Shown piece after piece: positions 1 through 10,160 of a DNA stretch of 64,000 nt. The stretch is from positions 52,489,559 to 52,553,558 of the forward strand of contig OY754332.1 of NCBI GenBank assembly GCA_963573305.1, given 5' to 3'. The stretch is from Pyrrhosoma nymphula. Lineage: Eukaryota; Arthropoda; Insecta; Odonata; Coenagrionidae. A program made the position numbers and the translations under genes. The notes beneath the pieces were generated by a model that did no database searches, was not told the DNA's origin, and saw only the letters and a list, made by a program, of their open reading frames with translations. Numbering within the stretch: position 1 is the first letter of the stretch; the number at the start of each line of letters is the position of its first letter.

Positions 1-398
1 TCATTATAATGATACTATATGCATAAATGTACCTATATATTACAATATTAGTGCCCATCACTGAGTCGCAACATCAGTTGAGTTCATCAGTCGACATTTG
101 GGCTGTGGGCCAACGTAACGGAACTCAATTTCGTTTGTAGTTACAGAGAGTGCATCTTCAATAAATGGTACAATTTACATATCGTATTACTTTCATTATA
201 CTCAAATGGAATAAAGGATGATCGTTTGTATTTGCGCTAACTTGCTCGGTGGCATGTTTACATATATGTTCATTCTCGGAGGTATCACCAAATTACGTCG
301 TGTATGCAAATAGTTTTTAAACGCAATAATTCTGACAGTATTGCTATTATTAAGTGCATACCTATTTCGCTACGATAACTAGTTTGGTAATGATATAC
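1..398. other. Intergenic AT-rich sequence, nothing recognised
   Basis: No open frame, transposon terminus or RNA gene could be recognised on either strand. The sequence leads directly into the tandem repeat at 399. Confidence 0.5.
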
Positions 399-703
399 GA
401 GGGATTTCTCATTTCGCTGAATATAGAATGGTATTCACTTTATTTCATATCTGTTCCTCGCATATTGGCAATTATATATAAGAGGGATTTCTCACTTCGT
501 TGAAGAGTATGGAATTCACTTTATTTCATCGATGTTCCTAGCATATCGGTAATTATGTGAGGGATTTCTTACTTTGTTGAAGAGTATGGAATTCACTTTA
601 TTTCATTGCAGTTCCTCGCATATTGGTAATTTGAGGGATTTCTCACTTCGTTGATTATTGAATTCACTTTATTTCATCGATGTTCCTCGCGTATTGGTTT
701 ATG
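399..703. repeat. Decayed tandem repeat, about 70-83 bp period, 4 copies
   Basis: Four consecutive units begin with GAGGGATTTCT at 399, 482, 559 and 633. Each continues through a shared TTCACTTTATTTCAT core and ends near CCTCGCATATTGG. Unit length falls from 83 to about 70 bp because of small internal deletions. No coding capacity is seen, and it is best described as a short degenerate minisatellite. Confidence 0.8.
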
Positions 704-2297
704 CGGTTCAGTTTCACGTAATACTTAGCACATCTCACATGGACGATTATTTAAAAAACTTGTGAACGATAACTCAAGAGGTATGTAAATGAGCACGGGT
801 TATTACTACTCCCACGAACTATATTCGTTCTATCACATTATTTGACACTTAACACTTTCAATTAAGGCACAATTTTCAAATAAACAACTTCATGCACAAA
901 CACAGTTTACTCGTCTACTTTCGTTCAAAATAGTACCGCAAATATTGACCTACTATTCATCACGAGACCTCTCCGCGATTCTTCAGCGCATATAGATCAT
1001 GAATGTTGGACAAATTTGCCCTTATTAGTGATATTGCTCAAAATATGGGCACTTTATCATAATTACTGATAAAATAGTATATTATTTTGCATATGTTATA
1101 ACATAAGATTAAATCAACTCTACGAACTTCGTTTTCATGCTTGAAACACACGCGTGTTATTTCCGCAAGTCAATTTTTTGAATTGGGTGAGCGTTTTTCA
1201 TTGGTTCTTCTCGTTCACGAACGGCTCGCACGGTGTGAACGAGTCCTCCGACTAAAAGCTTATGACGGGGGCTTACAGAATCGCTTTTGATTGATGACAC
1301 GACGTACCCGTCATAACCCCCCCGCCTTAACTAAGGCACATAAGGCGCCTATGACATTTACAGAATCGAGCTTCAGGTAGATCCACGTCTCAACTGACGC
1401 ACGATACTCCGAGACCATGGGTCGCGTAGCTGTTTTTTTGAGAGGGAGAATGGTGGAGGGTGAGTAACCCCCGCAATGACGGGGAAAGGAGGGGGAGACA
1501 GCTGATTCCGGCGTGGTGCATGGCCTGACCTGGAGCTGCAATGCTCGGACGAAAATCTTCTTGCTTGATCGAAAGCAGAGGAAAAGCAATAACAAAAATA
1601 TCCCAAATTTTAGTTCAATATCGAATCTTTAAATTGATCCTGAGACTTGATGAATGAAGAGCAGGCGACCTAATCTGGATAGAGCCACAAATGAAGCTTT
1701 CGCATAGTAGAGTGAAAAACGAAAATTACTGATTTGTAGTGATAGCATCGTTAGTAGTCGATGGAGTGTAAAAGGGGTTATATCGCCTTCACAGTTGAAG
1801 TGCGTGGCTTGTATGTACAATCTACTTTTGAAAGGAGGTACATATTTAGTTGGACTATAAGCTCCATCGTATCGGAAATAACCACGCACAAAAAAGATGA
1901 ATCCAAGGGAGAATAACGATTGTTATTTCGCGAGATTAACGGGCATATCAGTATTTGTACAAAATACATAACATGTATCCAACGCATAGCATCCGCGGGA
2001 GAATCTTATTTTCACTGTCTTCAATATCCGGTGCAAATGATCGCGCAAGTCGCTCACTTCCTTAATGTATGCATTAATCAATATTATTGATGATTATACA
2101 TCGCTAACACTAAAGTTACGAGTTCTCCAGTTAGGAAATAATATATAAAAATGCGCTAATAAGCTTCATAGGCTTATTTTTAGTCCAAACTGTACGAAAA
2201 TTGTGCAAAGACGCTTCATTGCCTAATCATTCATTGGAAAAAAGAACGAAAAGTTAGTTGTCGTGATGTAAATTTCGGCGGGGCTTGGAAGGAGGCT
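704..2297. other. Non-coding stretch with a GC-richer patch at 1300-1560
   Basis: No convincing gene was found. Around 1255-1330 there are short repeats of TTATGACGGG and its reverse complement, plus two copies of TTACAGAATCG (near 1273 and 1360), suggesting a degraded small element. The open frames on the minus strand at 1311-1606 are short and in two competing frames, with no recognisable domain. Confidence 0.35.
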
Positions 2298-2373
2298 GAT
2301 TCTTCCGATTTTCGGGATTTCCGCCGCGAAAAGCTGGAACGACGCCGTGGAAATCCCGAAAATAGAAAGAATC
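2298..2373. repeat. Inverted repeat (25-bp arms, 26-bp loop)
   Basis: The arms 2298-2322 and 2349-2373 are complementary at 23 of 25 positions, including 15 uninterrupted pairs next to the loop. It would form a stable hairpin in either strand. No flanking target duplication is visible, so it could be a MITE remnant or simply a palindrome. Confidence 0.7.
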
Positions 2374-3274
2374 AAACTCCGACAAATAAGTTGTGTTCAA
2401 CTGACAAAAAGTGCACCCTGTTGGCATGAATACACATTTAAATATACTTTCATGAGTTATAACTTCGTAAGTCATGCAAGTACGTCGCGAGAGTACATCT
2501 TAATCTAAGGAAACAAAAAAAGAGCTTCATCGCGATGTTTTTGAAAGATACTCGTTCATACGAAATTTGATATTACGAAGTGCCGATTTTTCCGGTCCCG
2601 TCGACTTAGTAATTTCGAGTTTTTACTGTATAACTTATCCTTACCACAAATAATATTGAGAGCTTTAATCATAGTTTATGTGGTCCTTAAGCGTGCGTGG
2701 GTGAACTTAAAATTAAAAAGGGTGAACTCACAGCCATAGCTAATATATTACATAAGTACGAAATTCAATGAAGCGCACAGATCTTTCATGGGGGAGTAAA
2801 AAATGCACGAAAAATCCTATCTACTGGCGCACAGAATTAAGTCCTGCAAAATTAAGACAACCTAAAATCGTATCAAAGAAAAAAAATGTCAAAGGCCGCT
2901 TGCTAATTTCAAAAGGAAATTACTGGGAATATCCTTGGGCATTTTGGTCATATGTAAGGGACGCTCGATGAAGTAAATCAACTTTACAATTAATTAACAA
3001 CGATCAAGGTGAAAAGTTAAACGGTAGTTTAACAAAGCTCAATGCTTTGGCAACAAATGCGAACTGAGCACCTACTACCGAAACGTTTTTGCAGCAACGT
3101 CGTAGGTTATATCCGATTTTTTACTTGATACAATGTAACGTCAAACCTGAAACCAAGGGAGTGCAACACTGAAAAACATAGGTACTAAGATTCATTCCAC
3201 AGGCTATCGGACTACTAGTGATGAGAATTAGTACTGCTATAAATCAAAGAATGGAACAGGTTTGTAGGCACGCG
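2374..3274. other. Left flank of the BEL element, nothing recognised
   Basis: AT-rich sequence without a supported gene. A 67-residue plus-strand frame at 2768-2971 shows no domain and is probably chance. The last bases before the LTR at 3275 do not match the bases after 9769. Confidence 0.4.
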
Positions 3275-3642
3275 TGGCTGGGAAAAGGCCGTGGCGCGTG
3301 ACCCACGAGAATTAAATAAAACAAAATAAAAAAATGACCGAGGGAAGAGAAGGGAAGTGGGAAAATGACTCACCGGCCGTTGGAGGAAACCATTGCTGGA
3401 CTGACGTCTCAAAGCCCAAAACTGCCCCAAACTTGCGGGTTGTGCGCTGTCCAGCTCACGGAAACATGCACTCGTCGACTCCGCGACCAAAAAAAAAGGT
3501 GCCTTCGTAGACCGCCCCTCCCCTCCCGCTTCGAAGACAAACCCCTGTATCCCCACCCCCCAGACGGCACGATGGGTAAGGGATGGGAGAAGGTCGAGGA
3601 GGGAGATTTGAATACAAAAAAAGAGCGTGCATAGGCGCAACA
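3275..3642 (-). repeat. BEL/Pao 3' LTR
   Basis: A 368-bp copy of the terminal repeat. In element orientation it begins TGTTGCGCC and ends CAGCCA, so it has TG...CA termini. It differs from the 5' LTR at three substitutions (the visible pairs lie near 3374, 3549 and 3568) and by one A in a homopolymer near 3490. The plus-strand frames across it are shadows and not genes. Confidence 0.92.
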
Positions 3643-3656
3643 TCCCGCCCCCCGTG
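3643..3656 (-). promoter_or_regulatory. Polypurine tract of the BEL element
   Basis: Directly inside the 3' LTR the minus strand reads ACGGGGGGCGGGA before the TGTTG terminus. This is the expected place and composition for the plus-strand DNA primer of an LTR retrotransposon. Confidence 0.7.
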
Positions 3657-4097
3657 AATTTCCAATGAAATTAACATTAGAATAAATAAATAGTTAATAT
3701 TAGCCAGTTGAAGAAGCGAAACACACGGGAGAAGTAATAAAAAACGTCAAGCAAAAAAATTGTTGCTACAACAAAAATAATAATAGTCATCGGACTGCAT
3801 TGATCCGCCCTCGGAATATGGAAATCGACACAAAAAAAAAGGGTGAGGGAAAGGAACTAAACTAGTATCTTCACTCTCAGAGGCCCGTCAAAGAGACTAA
3901 ATGGGGAATTGGGATGGGCCATGGGAAGGTCAATATGGAGGAGAAAGGAAGAATAAACGTTCCATCGTGAACATAACAGCGAGAGCGGGTCAATCGAAAT
4001 ATTTAACAACAAAAGAAAAATAAAAAAAATAAAATAAAATAACTTAGTTTGAAGTTGGCAACGGTACCAACTTCACGACTGGTCTTTTCAATGTACC
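3657..4097 (-). other. BEL internal non-coding tail
   Basis: The region between the pol stop and the polypurine tract holds A-rich sequence without an open frame. There is no sign of an envelope gene. Confidence 0.6.
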
Positions 4098-6512
4098 CTA
4101 AGACTTTTTTAAATCCACAACCCTAATTACGCCTGTCGAGTCCGGAAATACCTTTTTGATTCGCCCCATTTTCCACAGCACAGGTGGGAGAGTTGAGTCA
4201 CGCAGAAGCACTAAATCCCCAATTTTGACATTTTTAGATTTCCGCGTCCATTTTGCCCGCTGCTGTAAGGTGTGTAAGTATTCCTGAGACCACCGACGCC
4301 AGAATTGTTCATGTAATTGCTCAATGAGCTTCCATCGAGTAGGCAGATGGAATTCATCGACTGAAGTGATCTCAGGCAAACCTATCAACGGTTGACCGAC
4401 TAGAAAATGACCAGGGGTCAGACAATCTATCTCACTTGGATCCGGTGATTTTGGTGTCAATGGTCGGGAATTTAAAATGGCTTCAATTTTAGAAAACAGC
4501 GTAGCAAACTCTTCGAAATTTAACGTTTGACCGTTAAGGAATCTGCGCAGGTGATACTTCACAGATTTAATACCGGCCTCCCAAAGACCACCAAAGTTTG
4601 GAGCAGATGGTGGATTAAATTTCCAACTGATTCCGGATTCTGGATGGATTGAGGTTAACGCTTCCCGATGGGAGGAGGACCTAATTAGTCGGTACAAATC
4701 GGTCAAAAAACGATCAGCCCCGACAAAATTTGTACCGCAATCCGAATAAATGGCCCGGGGAATTCCTCTCCGAGCGATGAAGCGCTGGAAAGCGGCAATG
4801 AAGGCAGGGGTGGACAGCGAGGTGACTAATTCTAAATGAACAGCCTTTATCCCAAAACAAATGAATAAACAGAGATACGCCTTTCCAATGGCAGAGTTTT
4901 TTCTATTGCTCAGTTTGTAGGAAAATGGCCCTCCGTAGTCAACACCCACGCATGAAAATGGCCGCTGTGGCACTACCCTTGGAGAGGGAAGATCTGACAT
5001 GATTGGTTGTAAAGTCTTGCCCCGATAACGCGAGCATACAACACAATTCATGATTTCAGATCGGATAACTGATCGGGCAGACAATATCCAGAATTGCCTG
5101 GCAACCAACGCCTCCACAACACGAGGACCGCCATGGAGTGACACCAAATGATAGTGCCGAATAATTAATCGTGAGAAGTGCGAACATCTCGGCAGTAAAA
5201 TAGGATGCCGAGCAGACTCGGATAAGAGGGAATTCTGCAGTCTGCCTCCCACTTTCAGCAACCCGTTCGAATCCACAAAGGGTCGTAATCGACTAATTGA
5301 CCGGGGAAGTAGGGAGCAAGTTTTGATCGAATCAAACACAGATGCAGAATAAACCATTTGCGTGGCGAGAGCCAACCTTTCCAAAGCATGTGTCCACTCT
5401 TGAGAGGACATGGGTGTTTGAGGTTGGGACCGCTCACCCTTGAAAGCATTTAAAAATCTATAAATATAAGCGGTCACTCTTACCAAACGAACAAAAGAGG
5501 AAAATTTTTTGAACCACGCAACAGAGGATTCATCTACCTGTGTTAATCCCATGACAATCGACGCCTCTTTCCGCTCTGGTAGCTCATCTGAGGCAATAGG
5601 TACAAAATCAGCGCTCGGCCAATGCGCTTCACTTAGATGAATGAAAGGAGGACCTAACCAATACAACTGGAAATTGAGAAGTTGCTTGGGTAGTAGGCCT
5701 CTGGAAATGCAATCGGCAGGATTCTCGTCGGAGGCTACGTGTCTCCACAAATTAGAAGGAATTGTTTCAGTTATTTCAGATACACGGTTAGCCACAACAA
5801 TTTTTAATAGATGTGGTAGCGTCGCTAACCAGGATAAAACTATACGAGAATCTGTCCAAGCATAAATCTTGTGGATACAAATTCTGTCCCGAAACGTATT
5901 CCTAATATTAGAGAGCAGTCGCGAAAGCAATAGCGAGGCTGACAATTCAAGTTTAGGGATTGTGACCGTCTTTAATGGAGCGATCCTTGATTTAGCTACC
6001 AGAAAATAAATTTTGATCTCTCCAGATGGAGAAAGGACGCGCAAGTAAACCACAGCCCCATAACCGGCTTCAGAAGCATCAGAAAATCCCAGGACCTGAT
6101 GCTCAGTAGACTTAGATGGGCCGATAAAACGCGGAATACGTATTTGGGAAATCAAATTACTTTGAGAGGAAAATTCATGCCAAAGATGGGCTGCTGATAA
6201 TGGCAAGGGATCATCCCAACCTAATTTGAGGACCCAGAGAGATTGAATTAGACCCTTAATCTTTAGACCTATAGGAGACAAGCACCCCAATGGGTCGAAA
6301 ATTCGCGCGATATTAGATAAAACGGCTAGCTTTGTGTTAACTGAATGATCCAGCGTAACACGATAGGAGAATACATCGTGAAAAGTATCCCAATAAAAAC
6401 CTAACACCTTCACACATGAATGGTCAGGCGCATCAAAGTCGAATGTAGACTGTCGTTCATCTAGGGGTGATTGAGCCAAAAATTGAGAAGAATTACTCGC
6501 CCACTTCTGCAA
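4098..6512 (-). CDS. pol: BEL pol, RNase H and integrase part
   Basis: An 804-codon open frame. Residues about 1-130 are the end of the reverse transcriptase and its connection. RNase H follows with its first acidic residue in GFSDASEAGYGAV near residue 145. The integrase zinc-binding region (HYHLVSLHGG followed by CVVCSRYRGK) lies near residues 455-495. The integrase catalytic acids sit in VGVDYGGPF, YSDCGTNFVG and LWEAGIKSV, so the DDE triad looks intact, and a basic C-terminal region follows. Its true start is upstream: the first methionine used here is only the first one after a frame change at the G8 run (6520-6527), and this frame belongs to the same polyprotein as the segment upstream. 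Length and order match BEL/Pao pol. Confidence 0.9.
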   Translation of the reverse strand: MQKWASNSSQFLAQSPLDERQSTFDFDAPDHSCVKVLGFYWDTFHDVFSYRVTLDHSVNTKLAVLSNIARIFDPLGCLSPIGLKIKGLIQSLWVLKLGWDDPLPLSAAHLWHEFSSQSNLISQIRIPRFIGPSKSTEHQVLGFSDASEAGYGAVVYLRVLSPSGEIKIYFLVAKSRIAPLKTVTIPKLELSASLLLSRLLSNIRNTFRDRICIHKIYAWTDSRIVLSWLATLPHLLKIVVANRVSEITETIPSNLWRHVASDENPADCISRGLLPKQLLNFQLYWLGPPFIHLSEAHWPSADFVPIASDELPERKEASIVMGLTQVDESSVAWFKKFSSFVRLVRVTAYIYRFLNAFKGERSQPQTPMSSQEWTHALERLALATQMVYSASVFDSIKTCSLLPRSISRLRPFVDSNGLLKVGGRLQNSLLSESARHPILLPRCSHFSRLIIRHYHLVSLHGGPRVVEALVARQFWILSARSVIRSEIMNCVVCSRYRGKTLQPIMSDLPSPRVVPQRPFSCVGVDYGGPFSYKLSNRKNSAIGKAYLCLFICFGIKAVHLELVTSLSTPAFIAAFQRFIARRGIPRAIYSDCGTNFVGADRFLTDLYRLIRSSSHREALTSIHPESGISWKFNPPSAPNFGGLWEAGIKSVKYHLRRFLNGQTLNFEEFATLFSKIEAILNSRPLTPKSPDPSEIDCLTPGHFLVGQPLIGLPEITSVDEFHLPTRWKLIEQLHEQFWRRWSQEYLHTLQQRAKWTRKSKNVKIGDLVLLRDSTLPPVLWKMGRIKKVFPDSTGVIRVVDLKKS

Positions 6513-7428
6513 AGGAAAGCCCCCCCCGAGCTAATAATTCAATCTGTTGACTCTTTAATGCTAGCGCATCGTCGAGAGAAGAGGCTCCCGTTACGATGTC
6601 ATCGACGTAAGTGTCGCGTAAAATCACCGCGGAAGCGAGGGGATAATCTTTTCCCTCGTCTCTGACTAGTTGGTGAAGGACACGGATTGCCTGGAATGGG
6701 GAAGAAACGACACCGTATGTTACCGTATTCAACTCGAAAGATTTTAATTCCTCAGTCGGATTTTTTCGACATAAAATATGCTGAAATTTGCGGTGGTTTT
6801 CGGAAAGTAAAATCTGCCTATACATTTTGACAATGTCCGCGGTGAAAGCAATTGCGTGGACGCGAAATCCTAATAATACCTCGAAAATGTCCAGCTGAAG
6901 TTTGGGACCAGTCATCAACAAATCATTCAAGGACTTTCCCTGAGCTCCCTTGGACGACGCGTCGAAAACCACTCTCAATTTAGATCCTGACGGAGTAATT
7001 TTCGTCACGGCATGATGGGGAATGAAAAAGGCACCAGGACGCGTTGAAAGGGACATATGCCCAAGGTTTAAATACTCCTGGAGGAATTGGTCATACTGTT
7101 CTTTCAAAAGAGGTTTGCGTATCAAACGTTGCTCTAGTTTACACCAACGATTGGCCGCTTGATTGTAAGATCCAGCCAAGGCCGCAAAATCCTCTTTGAA
7201 AGGGAGCGAAATCTTATACCGACCAGTTTCATCTCGCGAAACTGACTCTAAAAAGTATTTCTCGCATTGCTCATCCTCCGGACAAGGGTGACGTCTAATA
7301 ATGGGTTCCTCTAATTCCCAAAATGATTTTAGTTGCTTGACCAACGGAATTTCCTCCACCACGCATAAAGAAGTTTTACGTGTGGGAATTTTCAAAGAAC
7401 TATCCAAAATGTTCCCATTAAAATCCAT
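6493..7428 (-). CDS. pol: BEL pol, reverse transcriptase part
   Basis: A 311-codon frame holding the reverse transcriptase fingers and palm. The first catalytic aspartate is in FTADIVKMYRQI near residue 197 and the catalytic box is YVDDIVTG near residue 278. It lies in a different frame from both neighbours. The entry frame change maps near 7409-7416, consistent with one lost base. The exit maps to eight consecutive G on the minus strand (6520-6527), where one extra G is the simplest explanation. Between these points the product would be out of frame with gag-protease and integrase, so the polyprotein cannot be made without repair or frameshifting. Confidence 0.9.
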   Translation of the reverse strand: MDFNGNILDSSLKIPTRKTSLCVVEEIPLVKQLKSFWELEEPIIRRHPCPEDEQCEKYFLESVSRDETGRYKISLPFKEDFAALAGSYNQAANRWCKLEQRLIRKPLLKEQYDQFLQEYLNLGHMSLSTRPGAFFIPHHAVTKITPSGSKLRVVFDASSKGAQGKSLNDLLMTGPKLQLDIFEVLLGFRVHAIAFTADIVKMYRQILLSENHRKFQHILCRKNPTEELKSFELNTVTYGVVSSPFQAIRVLHQLVRDEGKDYPLASAVILRDTYVDDIVTGASSLDDALALKSQQIELLARGGLSFAEVGE

Positions 7429-7967
7429 CCGAAAAGGGAATCAATTAGAATCAAGTCATAATTGTCGAATGTTTTCTTCCCCCCAAGGAAGATCTTTAGG
7501 AATAAGTCCATTCCCAAGATAATATCCAACGAATCTGGCTTATCAAATCCCGGATCGGCCAAACAAAGGTGAGAAATACTTTCTCGAATACAGGGTGGAA
7601 GTGGGACTGGTGGAAGTTTGGAGGTCAAGTGAGGAAGGATTACCGCCTTGGTATTTAACACCAACAGTGAATCATGGATCGGCGAGAACGACAAAGTGAT
7701 ACAACCCTCCGGCCGCATTAGAGGGGTTTGAGACAACCCAACAAGAGAACCATGGTAAGGAGACATGGGGAGCTGCAACCGCCGAGCAGCTGCCGCGGAA
7801 ATAGCTGACACTTGACTACCCGAATCGATCATTATACGAAGGGGCACATTTAACCCAATACCATCCCGCACATGAACTAACGCAGTTCCGAGGACAATTA
7901 AATGTGCAGGGTCACAATTAACACAAGACGAAAGGGCAGTCGTAGAAGTTTGTGATTGCGAACGCAC
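7392..7967 (-). CDS. pol: BEL pol, aspartic protease part
   Basis: A 191-codon frame with the retroviral-type aspartic protease motif IMIDSGSQVSAIS near residue 50 and the second hydrophobic ILGMDLFL motif near residue 150. It is in the same reading frame as gag and is separated from it by a single TAA at 7983-7985. After the stop the frame is open straight away (7982 onwards). The first methionine at 7967 is therefore probably not a real start. The frame then runs out at 7392, just after the frame change that enters the reverse transcriptase. Confidence 0.85.
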   Translation of the reverse strand: MRSQSQTSTTALSSCVNCDPAHLIVLGTALVHVRDGIGLNVPLRIMIDSGSQVSAISAAAARRLQLPMSPYHGSLVGLSQTPLMRPEGCITLSFSPIHDSLLVLNTKAVILPHLTSKLPPVPLPPCIRESISHLCLADPGFDKPDSLDIILGMDLFLKIFLGGKKTFDNYDLILIDSLFGWILMGTFWIVL

Positions 7968-7982
7968 AGGAGACCCAGACGC

Positions 7983-9308
7983 TTAACTTAGCGACGCTGA
8001 CGCCTGAATTGGAGACTGCCTAGAGTTCAGCTCTGAATGCAACGTGGTATTATGATACCTTTTGCAAATATTGCAACACATATCCTTCTGCTGACACCTA
8101 GGAGCCCAATGACCTGGCTTCAGACAGTTAAAGCAAAGCCTTTTCGAGCGTACGAAACGCGCACGATCCGTAACGCTCATTTCAATGTATTTGGGACACT
8201 TCACTAAAGAATGAGGAAGCTCACACAAAGGACAAGTACTGACTCGATCGTATTTCTCCTTACCCGGGTGGGTATTGTCAACGGATATCGGCAAGACGAC
8301 CTTTGCAGTGAGCGTGGATTTGCGGCGAGAAACTGAATCTTTCACATTAGGACCAAATGAGGTTTGTAAAACCTTGATCCTTTTTTTCACAAAGCTCAAA
8401 AGATTGCATACAGAGGGAAATGGCTCATTATTTAAGGTCTCCTCGAAAAGAGCCAGAGTTTCTGGATCAACGACACGTGCTGCTAATCGGAACAAAATAA
8501 ATTCCCCCAAATTAGGAATATTTAACGTGCCCAAGGCAGCATGAATCTCGGCAAACGTGTTCACAAATAATTGCATGGAAGACAATGATCCCGTAGATGA
8601 AACGGAAAATTCCAGAATTCTATCGAGATAGGCAAATCCGAGGATTCTAGGATTGTCGTAGTGCTCACTCAACTCCCTCCAAGCCGAATCATAATGAACT
8701 TCGCCAAATGGGACGGACGCGATGAGCGCCGAGTCTTTACCTTGTAGAGCCGCCTTTAAGTAAGTGAATTTCTCAACTGAGGAAATATCCGTTCTGTCAT
8801 GAACAACAGACCGAAATAAGTCGCGGAACCCTACCCAATCAGAAAATGCCCCAGAAAAACGAGGTAATTCAATGGTAGGAAGACGAGACCTTTTACCCTG
8901 AACGGTTTCATTAGCCAAATGAGCAGACTCATTGACGGCGGGAGGATTTGATACCTTACGAAAAACGGAAAGAATAAAATAATACTTTCCTTCCACTTCC
9001 TCGCCAAGGCTCCTATCCACCAGACATGCATCGCTTTGATTGCACTCATGGCAATACTCAAACAGTTCGGTCTGAGCGTCACAAAATGCTGAATACACAA
9101 CTTCCAATTGAGAACATCGCGCAAGAAATATATGTAACTTACAATGATTGAAAATTTCCAGACCGGAAGCATTGAGCTCCTCAGAAAGCGAAAATGCTGC
9201 ACTAATTGTGGATTTAAATTGATCACGTTTAAAACGCAGTAACTTTGAATGCGAGTCAAATTGCTCCCGTGTGACCGGCGATTTACCTTTCGCCCCTTCA
9301 ACTGGCAT
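7983..9308 (-). CDS. gag: BEL gag
   Basis: An intact 441-residue frame with an ATG at 9308, 94 bases after the LTR and just downstream of the primer-binding site. The N-terminal two thirds resemble the DUF1759 capsid-like region of BEL elements, including TIELPRFSGAFSDWVGFRD near residue 150. The C-terminal part has cysteine motifs, including CPLCELPHSLVKC and a classic CX2CX4HX4C zinc knuckle (CFNCLKPGHWAPRC) near residue 400, which would bind the element RNA. It ends at TAA 7983-7985, in frame with the protease. Confidence 0.9.
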   Translation of the reverse strand: MPVEGAKGKSPVTREQFDSHSKLLRFKRDQFKSTISAAFSLSEELNASGLEIFNHCKLHIFLARCSQLEVVYSAFCDAQTELFEYCHECNQSDACLVDRSLGEEVEGKYYFILSVFRKVSNPPAVNESAHLANETVQGKRSRLPTIELPRFSGAFSDWVGFRDLFRSVVHDRTDISSVEKFTYLKAALQGKDSALIASVPFGEVHYDSAWRELSEHYDNPRILGFAYLDRILEFSVSSTGSLSSMQLFVNTFAEIHAALGTLNIPNLGEFILFRLAARVVDPETLALFEETLNNEPFPSVCNLLSFVKKRIKVLQTSFGPNVKDSVSRRKSTLTAKVVLPISVDNTHPGKEKYDRVSTCPLCELPHSLVKCPKYIEMSVTDRARFVRSKRLCFNCLKPGHWAPRCQQKDMCCNICKRYHNTTLHSELNSRQSPIQASASLS

Positions 9309-9377
9309 TTTAAGAACAAAAGGAAATAACTACTCACAAAAAACGGAATGAACTCCCTCGAAAAGCTCCCGGAGAAT

Positions 9378-9395
9378 TCCCGGGTTTCGGCACCA
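9378..9395 (-). promoter_or_regulatory. Primer-binding site matching tRNA-Phe
   Basis: The plus strand reads TCCCGGGTTTCGGCACCA, the 3' end including CCA of eukaryotic cytosolic tRNA-Phe (acceptor strand TTTCGGC). The minus strand is its complement and lies 7 bases after the 5' LTR, the expected place for minus-strand cDNA priming. Confidence 0.85.
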
Positions 9396-9402
9396 AAAAA
9401 GT

Positions 9403-9769
9403 TGGCTGGGAAAAGGCCGTGGCGCGTGACCCACGAGAATTAAATAAAACAAAATAAAAAAATGACCGAGGGAAGAGAAGGGAAGTGGGAAAATGACTCA
9501 CCGGGCGTTGGAGGAAACCATTGCTGGACTGACGTCTCAAAGCCCAAAACTGCCCCAAACTTGCGGGTTGTGCGCTGTCCAGCTCACGGAAACATGCACT
9601 CGTCGACTCCGCGACCAAAAAAAAGGTGCCTTCGTAGACCGCCCCTCCCCTCCCGCTTCGAAGACAAACCCCTGTTTCCCCACCCCCCAGACGGCAAGAT
9701 GGGTAAGGGATGGGAGAAGGTCGAGGAGGGAGATTTGAATACAAAAAAAGAGCGTGCATAGGCGCAACA
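9403..9769 (-). repeat. BEL/Pao 5' LTR
   Basis: A 367-bp repeat with TG...CA termini in element orientation. It should hold the element promoter and its polyadenylation signal. It is almost identical to the copy at 3275-3642. Confidence 0.92.
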
Positions 9770-10160
9770 AGGTTATTATTCAATCATAAAATAAAATCAT
9801 GCGGGATACTATAGGCGGGATGACGCCATTGTAATAATGATAATTAATTGAGCTCTAATTCGAAATCTAGTCCACCAAGCGACATTCAAACTCGTCTTCA
9901 TATCTCGGGAGTAGCCATCTGCGGCAGCTGACGAAGAAACGGTATTAAACGGAGAAGTATAATAACGCTATACTTATGCCGGACCGACTTTACCGACGTC
10001 ATCGTATCGTTATATCGGTATATTTTAATTTCTCTCTCTTAGTTTCTTTGCATTAATCATTTACAAATTAAGGTAAACCTGACCTTACCAGTCCGGTATT
10101 TCCGTAAACTTGAATGCATTATCTCCAGTACCACACTTACGCTAATAATATCATCAAATA
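9770..10160. other. Right flank of the BEL element, nothing recognised
   Basis: AT-rich sequence with no supported gene. The bases after the LTR (AGGTTATT) do not match those before 3275. Confidence 0.4.

Larger units (their letters stand above)
3275..9769 (-). mobile_element. BEL/Pao LTR retrotransposon, nearly complete
   Basis: A 6.5-kb element read on the minus strand. It is bounded by direct repeats at 3275-3642 and 9403-9769 that differ at three substitutions and one A-run indel, so it inserted recently. The order in element direction is LTR, tRNA-Phe primer-binding site, gag, protease, reverse transcriptase, RNase H, integrase, polypurine tract, LTR. This order, the zinc knuckle and the YVDD reverse-transcriptase motif fit BEL/Pao. 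The coding region has an in-frame stop between gag and pol and two single-base frame changes, so this copy is probably inactive. No env-like frame exists between the end of pol (4098) and the 3' LTR. The flanks do not show a 4-6 bp target duplication. Confidence 0.93.

Noticed and set aside
3365..3634. Plus-strand frames across both LTRs (also 9462-9761)
   Set aside because: They are identical in both LTR copies, antisense to the element and without domains; they are shadows of the LTR sequence.
7301..7522. Plus-strand frame opposite the BEL protease and reverse transcriptase junction
   Set aside because: Antisense to clear pol coding with no independent motif.
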